Part shown: positions 41,195 to 50,524 of the stretch, one piece after another | Layout of the letters: each line of letters starts with the position of its first letter | Position numbering within the stretch: the first letter of the stretch is position 1 | Assembly (NCBI GenBank): GCA_964415295.1 | Contig: CAYPYN010000001.1 | Coordinates: forward strand, 124,001-188,000 | Reading direction: 5' to 3' | Length of the DNA stretch: 64,000 nt | Source: SB21 sp964415295 | GTDB taxonomy: Bacteria; CLD3; SB21 | The notes under the pieces: model-generated | Databases searched by the model: none | What the model was told of the DNA's origin: nothing | Seen by the model: the letters and a program-made list of their open reading frames with translations, nothing else | Position numbers and translations under genes: made by a program

Positions 41195-42256
41195 ATGAAT
41201 TTACTTAGACAAGTCTTTATCCTGACTACAGCCTTACTGATCGGCTACAGCCAAATTGTGGCTCAAGGAAAAACCAGCACGGACTCGGAAAAACAGGGCA
41301 TCGCGATCGTGCCTTTCGATTATGTGGCCCTGAGTAAGAGTTACGGCGCCACAGAAACAGTAACCGCTACGGGGCGCTCGATACAATGGAAAGCCGGAAG
41401 TTCGGATGTATTCTCGGATGCTGATCAGGTCAAAGCTTTTGCCGACGCGGCCACCGAAAAGGTGACCAATGCATTCGTTAAACTGAAACGTTTTAAAGTC
41501 CTTTCGCGCAAGGATGTTGAAAAACTCGTCAATGAACAGAATTTCCAGATGTCGGACAACGTCAATATGGAAAGCGCCGTGCAGATGGGCAATATGTTGG
41601 GCGCGGCCTATATGGTCATGGGTCAGATGCAGAATGTCTCGGCCACGGAAATTAAGGATGAAAAAGGAAAGTCCACCAATTCCTATACGGCTAATGTCGA
41701 GATGCAACTTCGTATTGTAGATATTGCTACCGGCGAAATCATGGCATCGAAGGACTTCAAAGGCGATAAAGGCGGCGATGCGGCCAAAGGTGCGGCGTTA
41801 ATCGGAGGCTTGATGAAAGCGGCCGGAGCCAAAGGCGGTGTGGCCGGAGCCATTGGAGCCGCCAGCGGATCCAATACGCCCGCCAACGCGGCTTTTGCGG
41901 CGCTCAATGAAGCCGAAAAGAAAATCTACGAATGGGCTACAACCGCATTCCCGGTTGAAGGCGAGATCTTTGAAATCGTAAAAGAAGACAAAAAAGGTAA
42001 TGCCGCCATGGTCAATATCACTTGCGGCAAAGATATCGGTGTAAGAAAGGGCGATGCCTTCAAGGTCTATATCGAAACCGAAGTGGAAGTGGCCGGAAAA
42101 GTCCGCAAGAAAACCACCGACCTTGGCCGGCTGGTCGTGAAAAACGTTGCGGAAGACGGATGGTCGTCGGAATGTGAAGTGGAAAAAGGCGGAAAAACCA
42201 TTGCCGATAATTTCAAGAACAAAGTAAAGATGATGGTTGTCGGTGTGAAGAAGTAA
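41195..42256 (+). CDS. CsgG-like periplasmic/outer-membrane protein
   Basis: 353 residues with a strong AAAGGAGGAG ribosome binding site. A signal peptide ends near VAQG; there is no lipobox cysteine, unlike CsgG itself. Residues 30-190 match the CsgG domain (PF03783): GIAIVPFDY, VLSRKDVEKLVNEQNFQMSD (the R-x-x-V/L-x-x-L-x-x-E-Q element), GNMLGAAYMVMGQM and LRIVDIATGEIMAS. A Gly/Ala-rich stretch with little complexity (about 195-235) separates it from a C-terminal beta-rich domain (FPVEGEIFEIVKED ... VRKGDAFKVY) like the FlgT-type C-terminus. It may form an envelope assembly or secretion channel, or act as a periplasmic binding protein. No curli genes are nearby. Confidence 0.8.
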   Translation: MNLLRQVFILTTALLIGYSQIVAQGKTSTDSEKQGIAIVPFDYVALSKSYGATETVTATGRSIQWKAGSSDVFSDADQVKAFADAATEKVTNAFVKLKRFKVLSRKDVEKLVNEQNFQMSDNVNMESAVQMGNMLGAAYMVMGQMQNVSATEIKDEKGKSTNSYTANVEMQLRIVDIATGEIMASKDFKGDKGGDAAKGAALIGGLMKAAGAKGGVAGAIGAASGSNTPANAAFAALNEAEKKIYEWATTAFPVEGEIFEIVKEDKKGNAAMVNITCGKDIGVRKGDAFKVYIETEVEVAGKVRKKTTDLGRLVVKNVAEDGWSSECEVEKGGKTIADNFKNKVKMMVVGVKK

Positions 42257-42282
42257 GACATTCCCACAGTTAAGAAATTAAG

Positions 42283-42314
42283 ACTCCCGGACACATTCAG
42301 TTCGGGAGTTTTTT
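42283..42314. terminator. Intrinsic terminator between convergent genes
   Basis: ACTCCCG (42283-42289) pairs with CGGGAGT (42303-42309) across a 13-base loop, followed by a run of T residues. It terminates the CsgG-like gene and overlaps the last codons of the convergent lipoprotein gene. Confidence 0.75.
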
Positions 42315-42878
42315 ATTGCTTACGGTCCGCATGAACTCTTCAAAACTCTTCAATGATCCCTTGATGACAAATTCGTTGCTCAACACGGTATCAAGCATCG
42401 CCGGCATACTTTTGAAACTCCCGTAATCCTTAATAAGCGCATAATTGTTCTTCAACCGGTCATAAGATCTGATCAACGAGATATAATGATCCTTATATCC
42501 CGCGGCCGGTTTGGCGATCATTTGATTCAGACTATCAAGATAGGCCAGATTAAAGGCTTCGGCCATTCGGTAGTTTTCCGACTGCAGCACTTCTTTGATC
42601 GTGCCGCGCCAGTTACCTCCCGAGCCCGCCCGGAGCATCATCGCAAAACGACGGTTGAAGTCATTACTGCGATGACCGAGTTCGATCGAAAACGCAAGAA
42701 TCCTTTCCATGTAATCCTGTTTGCTCAGCGAATCCAGACTGCGTCCGGGCATGATGGGGAATTCGTGAGTGATGGGCGCTGCGGTTTCCTGGGCAGCCTC
42801 TTCGGTCTCGGCTTTTTTCTTAGAACACGAAGTAAGAACGGCCAGAAAACAGACTAACCAAACTATTAATTTGAACAT
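42297..42878 (-). CDS. Small lipoprotein of unknown function
   Basis: 193 residues from the ATG at 42878, with GGAAA upstream; a GTG four codons earlier is possible. The signal ends in CFLAVLTSC, making Cys18 the lipidation site, followed by a charged linker (SKKKAETEEAAQETAAP). The mature part is predicted helical (SLDSLSKQDYMERILAFSIELGHRS, ending in a conserved-looking RFAMMLRAGSGGNW segment). I do not recognise a family. Its last codons lie within the terminator of the CsgG-like gene, with which it is convergent; leuS is upstream on the same strand, 71 bases away. Confidence 0.8.
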   Translation of the reverse strand: MFKLIVWLVCFLAVLTSCSKKKAETEEAAQETAAPITHEFPIMPGRSLDSLSKQDYMERILAFSIELGHRSNDFNRRFAMMLRAGSGGNWRGTIKEVLQSENYRMAEAFNLAYLDSLNQMIAKPAAGYKDHYISLIRSYDRLKNNYALIKDYGSFKSMPAMLDTVLSNEFVIKGSLKSFEEFMRTVSNKKLPN

Positions 42879-42949
42879 GAATTTTTCCACTTTCTTAATT
42901 AATAGGATGCGGGAAGATACTAATAAGACGAATTTGTACCCACGCTCTA

Positions 42950-45403
42950 TTAACCTTTCACTACAATATTCACCAACTTATCCGGCACGACCACCACTTT
43001 GACGATCTCTTTGCCTTGCGTCCAGTTGGATGCTTTTTCTTTGGCCATATTTTCAATGGTCTCTTTGGCCGTACCTTTTTGAACCATGATCTTGTCGCGG
43101 AGTTTTCCGTTGACCTGCACAACGATCGTGATCTCATCGTCCACGGTCAATGCTTCGTCGTATTCCGGGAAAGACGCGCGGGCAAGGGATGACGTGTAAC
43201 CTAATTTTTCCCACAATTCTTCCGCTAAATGCGGCGCAAACGGCGCAAGGACCAGTACAAATGGTTCCAGGATCTTCCGCGGACGTATATCCATCGGCGT
43301 CATTTCGTTGACAAAGATCATCATCTGCGCAATGGCCGTATTGAAACTAAGAGAATCGATATCGCCGGCCACCTTCTTTATCGTTTTATGCAGGATGCGC
43401 TTTTGGTCGATCGTCGGTTCGATATCCTGCATTTGAGGACTGACCTTATTATCCGCATCCACGTAAAGACGCCAAACGCGCTGGAGGAAACGATACACGC
43501 CCTCCACTCCGCGTGTACTCCACGGTTTGACCTGCGTGAGCGGACCCATGAACATTTCGTACAGTCTTACCGCATCCGCACCGTATTCGGAAATAATGTC
43601 GTCCGGGTTAACGACATTACCGCGGGATTTGGACATTTTCTGAGAATCCTCTCCTAGAATCAGACCCTGATTGACCAGTTTCATAAAAGGCTCTTTGGTT
43701 GAAACCAATCCCATATCGTAAAGAACTTTATGCCAGAATCGGGCGTAGAGCAGATGCAGCACTGCATGTTCAGCGCCGCCGATGTAAATATCGATCGGCA
43801 GCCAGTATTTTTCTTTTTCAGGATCGCAGAACATCTTATCGTTGTGCGGATCGCAATAACGCAGATAGTACCAGCATGATCCGGCCCATTGCGGCATGGT
43901 GTTCGTCTCGCGTCGCGCTTTCTTGCCGGTGGCTTTGTCCTCCGTGCTGACCCATGATTCCATGGCGGCCAGCGGCGACTCGCCGGTTCCTGCGGGCTTA
44001 TACGATGTGACCTCCGGCAGCATAAGCGGTAATTCGTTTTCGTCGATCGGCTTGATCGTACCGTCCTCCACGTGGATCAGCGGAAAGGGTTCACCCCAGT
44101 ACCTTTGCCGTGAAAAAAGCCAGTCGCGGAGCTTGTAATTGATTTTTGATTTTCCGATCCCTTTATTTTCCAGCCAATCGATCATTTTTTTCTTTGCATC
44201 AACGATACGGAGACCGTTCAGGAAATCGCTGTTGATCGCGGGACCTTCTTCGAGGTACGCTTTACCTGAAAAATCCTCGGGCGGCTGAACGGTTCGGATG
44301 ATCGGCAGATCGAATTTCTCCGCAAATTCCCAGTCCCTTTCATCCTGCCCGGGCACGGCCATGATGGCGCCTGTGCCGTAGCTGATCAACACGTAATCGG
44401 CGATCCAGATCGGGATTTCCTTTTGATTGGCCGGATTGACTGCATAGGCGCCTGTCCATACGCCGCTCTTTTCTTTGGCAAGTTCCGTCCGTTCCATATC
44501 GCTTTTAAGAGCCGATTTTTGTTTGTATTCGGCCACAGCCTTCTTCTGTTCTGCGGTCGTGATCTTCTCGACCAAAGGATGTTCCGGCGCCAGAACCATA
44601 TACGTTGCTCCGAAGATCGTATCGGGCCGCGTAGTGAAAACGGTCAATGAATCCGAAAAACCTTTGATCTGAAAGCGGATCTCCGCGCCTTCGCTTTTGC
44701 CGATCCAGTTCTTCTGCATTTCACGGATGCTTTCCGGCCAGTCCACGAGTTCAAGATCTTCGAGCAAACGATCGGCATAAGCGGTGATCTTGAGCATCCA
44801 CTGGTGCATCGGCTTGCGAACAACCGTAAAGCCCTTCTCGATCTGTTCCGGAACCTCTTCATTCGCCAGAACGGTGCCGAGTTCGGGGCACCAGTTGACC
44901 GGAACCTCCGCCAGATAGGCGAGGCCGCGCTTATACAACTGGAGGAATATCCACTGCGTCCATTTGAAATATTTAGGATCGGTAGTATTGACCTCACGGT
45001 CCCAGTCGTAGGAGAAGCCGAACATTTTCAATTGACGCCGGAAGGTATCGATATTCTGCTGGGTCGTGATCGCCGGATGAACACCGGTCTTCACGGCATA
45101 CTGTTCCGCCGGAAGCCCGAACGCGTCCCATCCCATCGGATGCAGCACATTGAATCCTTTCATGCGCTTGTAGCGGGCAATGATATCCGTAGCCGTATAT
45201 CCTTCGGGATGTCCGACGTGCAGACCCGCGCCGGAGGGATAAGGGAACATATCGAGTACGTAATAGCGTTTTTCCTTAGGGTAGGACGGGTCTTCGGTGG
45301 TCTTGAAAGTCTTGTTCTTTTCCCAATAGTCCTGCCATTTTTTCTCGATGACTTTGAAATCGTATCTGGCGGCGTCTGAACGCGGTTCCGGTTTATCTGA
45401 CAT
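42950..45403 (-). CDS. leuS: Leucine--tRNA ligase
   Basis: 817 residues. The class I signatures are present: HVGHPEGYTATDI (HIGH-type) near 50 and KMSKSRGNVVNPDDI near 590. The editing domain (CP1) contains TTRPDTIFGATYMVLAPEHPLV and the GTGAIMAVPGQDERDWEFA region. MFPYPSGAGLHVGHPEGY is the typical LeuRS opening. It charges tRNA-Leu and edits mischarged products in the cytoplasm. An AAGGATAGAAG leader provides the ribosome binding site, and a TTGCAT-17-TATTAT promoter is 49-77 bases upstream, divergent from the WD40-caspase gene. Confidence 0.97.
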   Translation of the reverse strand: MSDKPEPRSDAARYDFKVIEKKWQDYWEKNKTFKTTEDPSYPKEKRYYVLDMFPYPSGAGLHVGHPEGYTATDIIARYKRMKGFNVLHPMGWDAFGLPAEQYAVKTGVHPAITTQQNIDTFRRQLKMFGFSYDWDREVNTTDPKYFKWTQWIFLQLYKRGLAYLAEVPVNWCPELGTVLANEEVPEQIEKGFTVVRKPMHQWMLKITAYADRLLEDLELVDWPESIREMQKNWIGKSEGAEIRFQIKGFSDSLTVFTTRPDTIFGATYMVLAPEHPLVEKITTAEQKKAVAEYKQKSALKSDMERTELAKEKSGVWTGAYAVNPANQKEIPIWIADYVLISYGTGAIMAVPGQDERDWEFAEKFDLPIIRTVQPPEDFSGKAYLEEGPAINSDFLNGLRIVDAKKKMIDWLENKGIGKSKINYKLRDWLFSRQRYWGEPFPLIHVEDGTIKPIDENELPLMLPEVTSYKPAGTGESPLAAMESWVSTEDKATGKKARRETNTMPQWAGSCWYYLRYCDPHNDKMFCDPEKEKYWLPIDIYIGGAEHAVLHLLYARFWHKVLYDMGLVSTKEPFMKLVNQGLILGEDSQKMSKSRGNVVNPDDIISEYGADAVRLYEMFMGPLTQVKPWSTRGVEGVYRFLQRVWRLYVDADNKVSPQMQDIEPTIDQKRILHKTIKKVAGDIDSLSFNTAIAQMMIFVNEMTPMDIRPRKILEPFVLVLAPFAPHLAEELWEKLGYTSSLARASFPEYDEALTVDDEITIVVQVNGKLRDKIMVQKGTAKETIENMAKEKASNWTQGKEIVKVVVVPDKLVNIVVKG

Positions 45404-45451
45404 CTTCTATCCTTGAGGTGTGATTTTTATTCGGCAAACTACAGCGCACGA

Positions 45452-45480
45452 ATAATAAAAAAAGCCTGTGCCAAATGCAA
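45452..45480 (-). promoter_or_regulatory. Candidate promoter for leuS
   Basis: On the minus strand TTGCAT (45475-45480) and TATTAT (45452-45457) are spaced by 17 bases, about 50 bases before the leuS start. Confidence 0.5.
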
Positions 45481-45544
45481 GATATTGGTCGCATGCATTC
45501 ATGTGAGAAAGCGCAGACTCATCCCGGAACAAAAAGATATTGAA

Positions 45545-45573
45545 TTGCCAATGTAGATTTGTTAGGTTAATTT
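45545..45573 (+). promoter_or_regulatory. Candidate promoter for the WD40-caspase gene
   Basis: TTGCCA, 17 bases, TAATTT, about 50 bases before the start. The -10 box is weak, so this is a tentative call. Confidence 0.35.
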
Positions 45574-45622
45574 CGTCTTTATCACCCTACAATTTTTGTG
45601 TCATTAAGTCGGAGTAGAAATC

Positions 45623-48600
45623 ATGAAAGCATTCTTATCGGCCTTTTTTGTCTTTTTGTTTACTACATCATTACTGGCTCAAATCAGACCAGATCTGATC
45701 GTCTCGATCGGTCATTCGGAATTGGTTTCACAGGTTACCGTTAGCCCCGACAACCGCTTCTTTGCGACTTCGGCCTGGGATAACTCGGTCAAATTATGGG
45801 ATATCTCTACCGGGCGGGAAATACGAACATTCAGAACCGGCAACGAGAACAATATGTATTGTGTGGCGTTCAGTCCAGACGGCAAAACTATTGCCGGCGG
45901 CTCATTTGACAAAAAACTTCACCTATGGGACGTGGAATCCGGAACGGAACTGGCTGTGATAACGGGGCACAACGATTGGGTCACATCGGTAGTTTTTGCG
46001 CCGGACGGAAAAACCGTTTTCACCGCTAGTCCCGATAAAACTATACGGCAATGGGATATGGCCACCGGAAAAGAGATACGGAAGATGACCGGGCATGACA
46101 AGAACCTAGCATTTCTTGCCGTGACCCCTGATCAAAAGACGCTCGTCTCGGGAAGTTTTGACAACACCATAAAATTCTGGAGTCTTGAGAACGGAAAGAA
46201 TCTGGGCACTGTAAAAACGCCTGACTCTCCCCGTTCATTCGCTTTTTCTGCAGACGGCAGCACTCTTCTGATCGGATGCCGAACAGGCAGCTACCCCAAT
46301 TACGCCAGCGTATTTATTTCCATCGATACCCGCGATCGAAAGGAAAAGATGACTGCTCCGAGAAAGGGCCCCACGGCGATATCCTTTTCGGCGAACGGAA
46401 ACTTTTTTACTTTGAACGCCCAGAACAAAGTTCTTCAATGCAAAGAGTTCCTAGGCACAGCCGAATTGTTCACAGGTACTGTAGCAAACGAGGATATTCG
46501 TGCAGCGGTAACCCACGACGGCCGCTCGCTGATCATAGTAGAAGATGGAAAAAATATTCAATGCTGGGATCTGACCGTTAAACAAAAACGATGGGAATTC
46601 CGATCAAAATTAGTGGGATTTGAACAACTCATCATGGCCCCGGGATCAGCGAAATTCACGACCGAAACCACCAAAGGAAGCCTGATCGGTTATGATCTGA
46701 TAACCGGTCGGCGTATCGAACCAGTAAGACCGGCGGATTTCGTATCGAAAGCGGCCACGCGCACCAGACTGCTGGATCGAATCTGGAAAGTGCCCAATTC
46801 AGATTTAGAAGTCGGTTTGGAGAGCGCCAAGAATTACGAATATAAGATCGTGGGATATTCAAAAAAAGAACCCGGAAAACGCTTCGAATTCAATAAGTCA
46901 GTGCCTCTCGTTGGTCAGATCGCTTTCTCTCACGACGGAAAGTCGATGGCCAGCGGCGATACCAAAGAAAAAGGTCTCGTCCGGCTGTGGGATGTAAACT
47001 CGCTAAAACAAACCCGAGAGATGCCCGGGCATCGCTGGCACATCACAGCGCTGGATTTTTCAAGCAACGATCGTCAATTATTATCCGGCGGATTCGGCGG
47101 AAATCTGCATCTATGGGACTTGAACAGCTTTTCAGAAATCAAGAAAATGGGAACGCATGCCGGAGAAATCCGTGATATTAAGTTTCTAGAGGCTGATACC
47201 CGAGCCTTATCCGCGTCTGAGGACGGCACGGTTCGGCTGTGGAACCTGGATTCCGGAAGCGAGATCCTGCGTTTTCACGGGGAAACGGAAGGTAATGACT
47301 GGGCTACAGTAACCCCGGATCTTTTTTACTACGGTTCAAAAAATCTCAACAAGATCGTTCATTTCTCGTTGGGTTTAAAAATTTACACATTCGACCAATT
47401 CGATCTCCAGTACAACCGTCCCGACATCATCCTGGAGCGTCTGGGCAAAGCTTCGAAGGAGCAAATACTGGCTTACCGACGTGCCTATGAAAAGCGTCTT
47501 CGCAAAATGGGTTTCGATCCGGCCAATTTCGAAAAAGATCGCAGTTTCAATGTTCCAGAGCTTCATCTGGCGCCAGGTACTGAACTTTTCGCAGAAACCA
47601 AGAACCCCGAATATACGATCACCTTCTCTGCCATAGATAAGCTCTTCCGGCTTGATCGTTTATTTGTAGACGTCAACGGGGTTCCACTGTTTGGTGTAAA
47701 AGGCAAGTCTCTGCTCGACGCCGGTTCCAAAGAAACGCAGCAAACGATCACTTTCCAGCTCGCCCCGGGCAAAAATGCGATCAAGGTGTCGGTGCTCAAC
47801 GAAAAAGGCGTAGAATCGCTGGCCGAGCGAATCACGGTACATTACAAACCGTCCGCTCCCATTAAACCTAATCTGCATGTTATTGTCATAGGTGTGTCAA
47901 AATTTGTCCAGTCGGATTTTAATCTTACCTACGCCGACAAAGACGCCAACGACCTCGCCGCATTGCTCCGATCCGCTCCGGGCTACGGATCTGTTACAGT
48001 CCATGCTCTGACCAACGAAAATGCTACAAAAGTCAATGTTCTCGCTCTCCGGCAGGAACTCGAAAAATCCTCAGTTCATGATGATGTGATCGTTTTCGCC
48101 GCTTCGCACGGTGTGCTCGACGACGAACTCGACTATTACATAGCCATGCACGACATGGATTTTTCCGATCCCAGGAAAGGCGGGCTGAGATACGATGAAC
48201 TGGAAAATCTCATCGACCGCATTCCTGCAAGAAATAAACTGGTTCTGATCGACGCATGTCATTCCGGGGAAGTGGACAAAGAAGAAATGGAGCTTGCGGC
48301 ATCGGGTTCCGCACAGGCGGGATCCGTCAAATCGCGTGGCTTTCTGAAAACCGTAAGATCCAAAGACGGTATCGGCCTCCAGAATAGTTTTGAACTGATG
48401 AAAGAACTCTTTGCTGATTTGCGCCGGAACAACGGCGCCGTCGTGATCTCATCGGCCTCCGGGAAGGAGTACGCCTTCGAAAGCGCGGAGTGGAAGAATG
48501 GCGTATTCACTTACTCTCTTATCGAAGCGCTGAAAAACAAAAAGGCCGATTTTAATAAAGATCAAAATACGACCGTGTCGGAACTGCGGGATTATGTAGG

Positions 48601-48685
48601 AAAACGCGTGCAGGAGCTAACGGCCGGCAAACAGAATCCGACATCAAGAACAGAGAACCTGGAAAACGATTTTAGAGTATGGTAG
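45623..48685 (+). CDS. Exported WD40-repeat protein with C-terminal caspase-like peptidase
   Basis: 1020 residues. A signal peptide (MKAFLSAFFVFLFTTSLLAQ) indicates export. Residues 30-570 hold at least ten WD40 repeats (VKLWDISTGREIRTF, LHLWDVESGTELAVI, IRQWDMATGKEIRKM, VRLWNLDSGSEILRF), followed by a beta-sandwich-like linker. Residues 750-1015 are a caspase-fold peptidase (C14): NLHVIVIGVSKF, then catalytic His829 in VFAASHGV and Cys879 in LVLIDACHSGE. This is the layout of bacterial orthocaspases/metacaspases, cysteine proteases that usually cut after Arg or Lys. Bacterial WD40-caspase proteins are typically cytoplasmic; a signal peptide is notable. A GGAG ribosome binding site precedes the ATG. 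Substrate and role are unknown. Confidence 0.9.
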   Translation: MKAFLSAFFVFLFTTSLLAQIRPDLIVSIGHSELVSQVTVSPDNRFFATSAWDNSVKLWDISTGREIRTFRTGNENNMYCVAFSPDGKTIAGGSFDKKLHLWDVESGTELAVITGHNDWVTSVVFAPDGKTVFTASPDKTIRQWDMATGKEIRKMTGHDKNLAFLAVTPDQKTLVSGSFDNTIKFWSLENGKNLGTVKTPDSPRSFAFSADGSTLLIGCRTGSYPNYASVFISIDTRDRKEKMTAPRKGPTAISFSANGNFFTLNAQNKVLQCKEFLGTAELFTGTVANEDIRAAVTHDGRSLIIVEDGKNIQCWDLTVKQKRWEFRSKLVGFEQLIMAPGSAKFTTETTKGSLIGYDLITGRRIEPVRPADFVSKAATRTRLLDRIWKVPNSDLEVGLESAKNYEYKIVGYSKKEPGKRFEFNKSVPLVGQIAFSHDGKSMASGDTKEKGLVRLWDVNSLKQTREMPGHRWHITALDFSSNDRQLLSGGFGGNLHLWDLNSFSEIKKMGTHAGEIRDIKFLEADTRALSASEDGTVRLWNLDSGSEILRFHGETEGNDWATVTPDLFYYGSKNLNKIVHFSLGLKIYTFDQFDLQYNRPDIILERLGKASKEQILAYRRAYEKRLRKMGFDPANFEKDRSFNVPELHLAPGTELFAETKNPEYTITFSAIDKLFRLDRLFVDVNGVPLFGVKGKSLLDAGSKETQQTITFQLAPGKNAIKVSVLNEKGVESLAERITVHYKPSAPIKPNLHVIVIGVSKFVQSDFNLTYADKDANDLAALLRSAPGYGSVTVHALTNENATKVNVLALRQELEKSSVHDDVIVFAASHGVLDDELDYYIAMHDMDFSDPRKGGLRYDELENLIDRIPARNKLVLIDACHSGEVDKEEMELAASGSAQAGSVKSRGFLKTVRSKDGIGLQNSFELMKELFADLRRNNGAVVISSASGKEYAFESAEWKNGVFTYSLIEALKNKKADFNKDQNTTVSELRDYVGKRVQELTAGKQNPTSRTENLENDFRVW

Positions 48686-48791
48686 GACCATACCGAGTGC
48701 ATAAAAGTGTCGCGTGCTTGATTCCGTGATATGCATTTTTTTTGCAAATTCCGCCTGTCTCCGCTGGCATGCAGATGTCGCTCAAAACCGC

Positions 48792-48843
48792 AAAAAAATC
48801 TGCAAAATCATGACAAAAGTCATGGTTTATGGGGTTTTTTTTT
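48792..48843 (+). terminator. Candidate terminator after the WD40-caspase gene
   Basis: CATGAC (48809-48814) and GTCATG (48819-48824) form a hairpin with an AAAA loop, extendable by a few A-U pairs. An outer pairing joins the A-run at 48792-48798 with the nine T residues at 48835-48843. The inner inverted repeat could instead be a protein-binding site ahead of icd. Confidence 0.45.
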
Positions 48844-48953
48844 ACGAATATCCCCATAGGATACGTCTGTAGATCAGACCGGTTTTCGGCAATTCTTTGA
48901 TTTTGAAATAACGTAACTTAACACGTTCCAATATTACTCTCAGGAGACCTCTT

Positions 48954-50351
48954 ATGTATCAGCATGTCAAAGTTCCGAAAGATGGAGCTAAAATTTCGAT
49001 CGAAAACGGCAAACTGAAAGTTCCGGATAATCCGGTCATTCCCTATGTCGAAGGCGACGGTACGGGCCGTGACATCTGGCGCGCCTCGGTGCGTGTATTC
49101 GATGCGGCGGTTGAAAAGGCTTACGGCGGAAAACGCAAGATCCACTGGATGGAAGTGTACGCCGGAGAAAAATCATTCAAATTGTTCCAAAGCTGGCTGC
49201 CCGATGAGACCACGGAAGCTTTTAAGGAATTTGTCGTCGGCATCAAAGGCCCTCTGACGACTCCCATCGGCGGCGGCATCCGTTCCCTCAATGTCGCTCT
49301 GCGTAAACTGCTCGACCTGTACGTTTGCCAGCGCCCGGTTCGCTGGTACAAAGGCGTACCTTCGCCGGTACGTACTCCTGAATTCGTCGATATGGTGATC
49401 TTCCGCGAAAATACCGAAGACATCTATACCGGTATCGAATTCCAGTACGGCACTGAAGAGAACAAGAAATTCAAACAGCTTTTCAAAGAAGCTTTCCCGA
49501 AAGAATATGCAAAAATGCGTTTCCCGGATACGGCGGGCATCGGTTTCAAACCCATTTCCGTCGAAGGCACCGAGCGCCTCATTCGCGCCGCGATCACATG
49601 GTCGCTGGCCAATAAGCGCAAGAGCGTGAACTTCGTTCATAAAGGCAACATCATGAAGTTCACCGAAGGCGCGTTCAAAGATTGGGGCTACACGCTGGCC
49701 AAGCGCGAATTCCGCAGTGATATCGTGACGGAGCGCGAGTCTTGGATCCTTGGCAATAAGGAGAAGAATCCGAACCTGAGTGTGGAAGACAACGCCAAAA
49801 TGATCGATCCCGGTTTTGACATGATGTCCCCCGCCCAGCAGAGTGAAATCAAAGATGAGGTACAGGAAGCGCTCAAACTGTGGAATACGCACGGCGAAGG
49901 CAAGTGGAAGAGCAAACTGCTTATCAAAGACTCCATTGCCGATGTGACCCTGCAATTCGTGCTCATCCGTCCGAAAGATTATGACGTTATCGCTACGATG
50001 AACCTGAACGGCGATTATCTCTCCGACGCGCTCGCGGCACAGGTTGGCGGTATCGGTATCGCGCCCGGTGCGAATATCAACTATGTCACCGGCCACGCGA
50101 TATTCGAAGCCACACACGGCACGGCTCCCAAGTATGCCGATCTTGACAAAGTGAATCCCGGTTCCGTGATTTTGTCCGGCGAAATGATGTTCCGCTACAT
50201 GGGCTGGACGGAAGTGGCCGACCTGATCGTCAAGGGGATGGAAGGCGCCGTCGCCGCCAAGACCGTGACGTATGACTTTGCCCGCCTGATGGATGGTGCC
50301 AAAGAGGTCAAGTGCAGCGAATTTGCCGATGCGATCATCAAGCATATGTAA
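48954..50351 (+). CDS. icd: NADP-dependent isocitrate dehydrogenase
   Basis: 465 residues. The active-site block GGGIRSLNVALRKLLDLYVC contains Ser111, equivalent to Ser113 of the Escherichia coli enzyme. HGTAPKYADLDKVNPGS carries the Lys-Tyr pair that reads the 2'-phosphate of NADP+, and FRENTEDIYTGIE is the substrate-binding element. The enzyme converts isocitrate to 2-oxoglutarate in the citric acid cycle. It is about 50 residues longer than the E. coli protein, because of an insertion near 265-320 (MMSPAQQSEIKDEVQEAL) of the kind seen in cyanobacterial enzymes. A GGAG ribosome binding site and a perfect terminator flank it, so it is a single-gene unit. Confidence 0.95.
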   Translation: MYQHVKVPKDGAKISIENGKLKVPDNPVIPYVEGDGTGRDIWRASVRVFDAAVEKAYGGKRKIHWMEVYAGEKSFKLFQSWLPDETTEAFKEFVVGIKGPLTTPIGGGIRSLNVALRKLLDLYVCQRPVRWYKGVPSPVRTPEFVDMVIFRENTEDIYTGIEFQYGTEENKKFKQLFKEAFPKEYAKMRFPDTAGIGFKPISVEGTERLIRAAITWSLANKRKSVNFVHKGNIMKFTEGAFKDWGYTLAKREFRSDIVTERESWILGNKEKNPNLSVEDNAKMIDPGFDMMSPAQQSEIKDEVQEALKLWNTHGEGKWKSKLLIKDSIADVTLQFVLIRPKDYDVIATMNLNGDYLSDALAAQVGGIGIAPGANINYVTGHAIFEATHGTAPKYADLDKVNPGSVILSGEMMFRYMGWTEVADLIVKGMEGAVAAKTVTYDFARLMDGAKEVKCSEFADAIIKHM

Positions 50352-50370
50352 TAGATTTCGTTTATGAGCA

Positions 50371-50408
50371 AAAGGCCATGGTTCGGCAAGCGAACCATGG
50401 CCTTTTTT
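50371..50408 (+). terminator. Intrinsic terminator after icd
   Basis: A perfect 15-bp stem (AAAGGCCATGGTTCG at 50371-50385 with 50391-50405), a GCAAG loop and six T residues. It is the strongest terminator in the window. Confidence 0.95.
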
Positions 50409-50524
50409 ATTTGCATACGGCGATGGGAAAGAGTTCACAAAAATTTGCGGTTTATTTAGAAAAGGTATTGTACATTCATGGGTCAAGCTATCTTACCTGT
50501 CATTCATTAATAGGAGGAGGAATT

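Noticed and set aside
49173..50486. 437-codon open frame antisense to icd
   Set aside because: It shadows the conserved isocitrate dehydrogenase and its terminator; no domain is recognisable.
50312..50524. N-terminal extension of the membrane protein at 50525
   Set aside because: It would translate the icd stop region and the perfect terminator hairpin; the strong ribosome binding site selects 50525.
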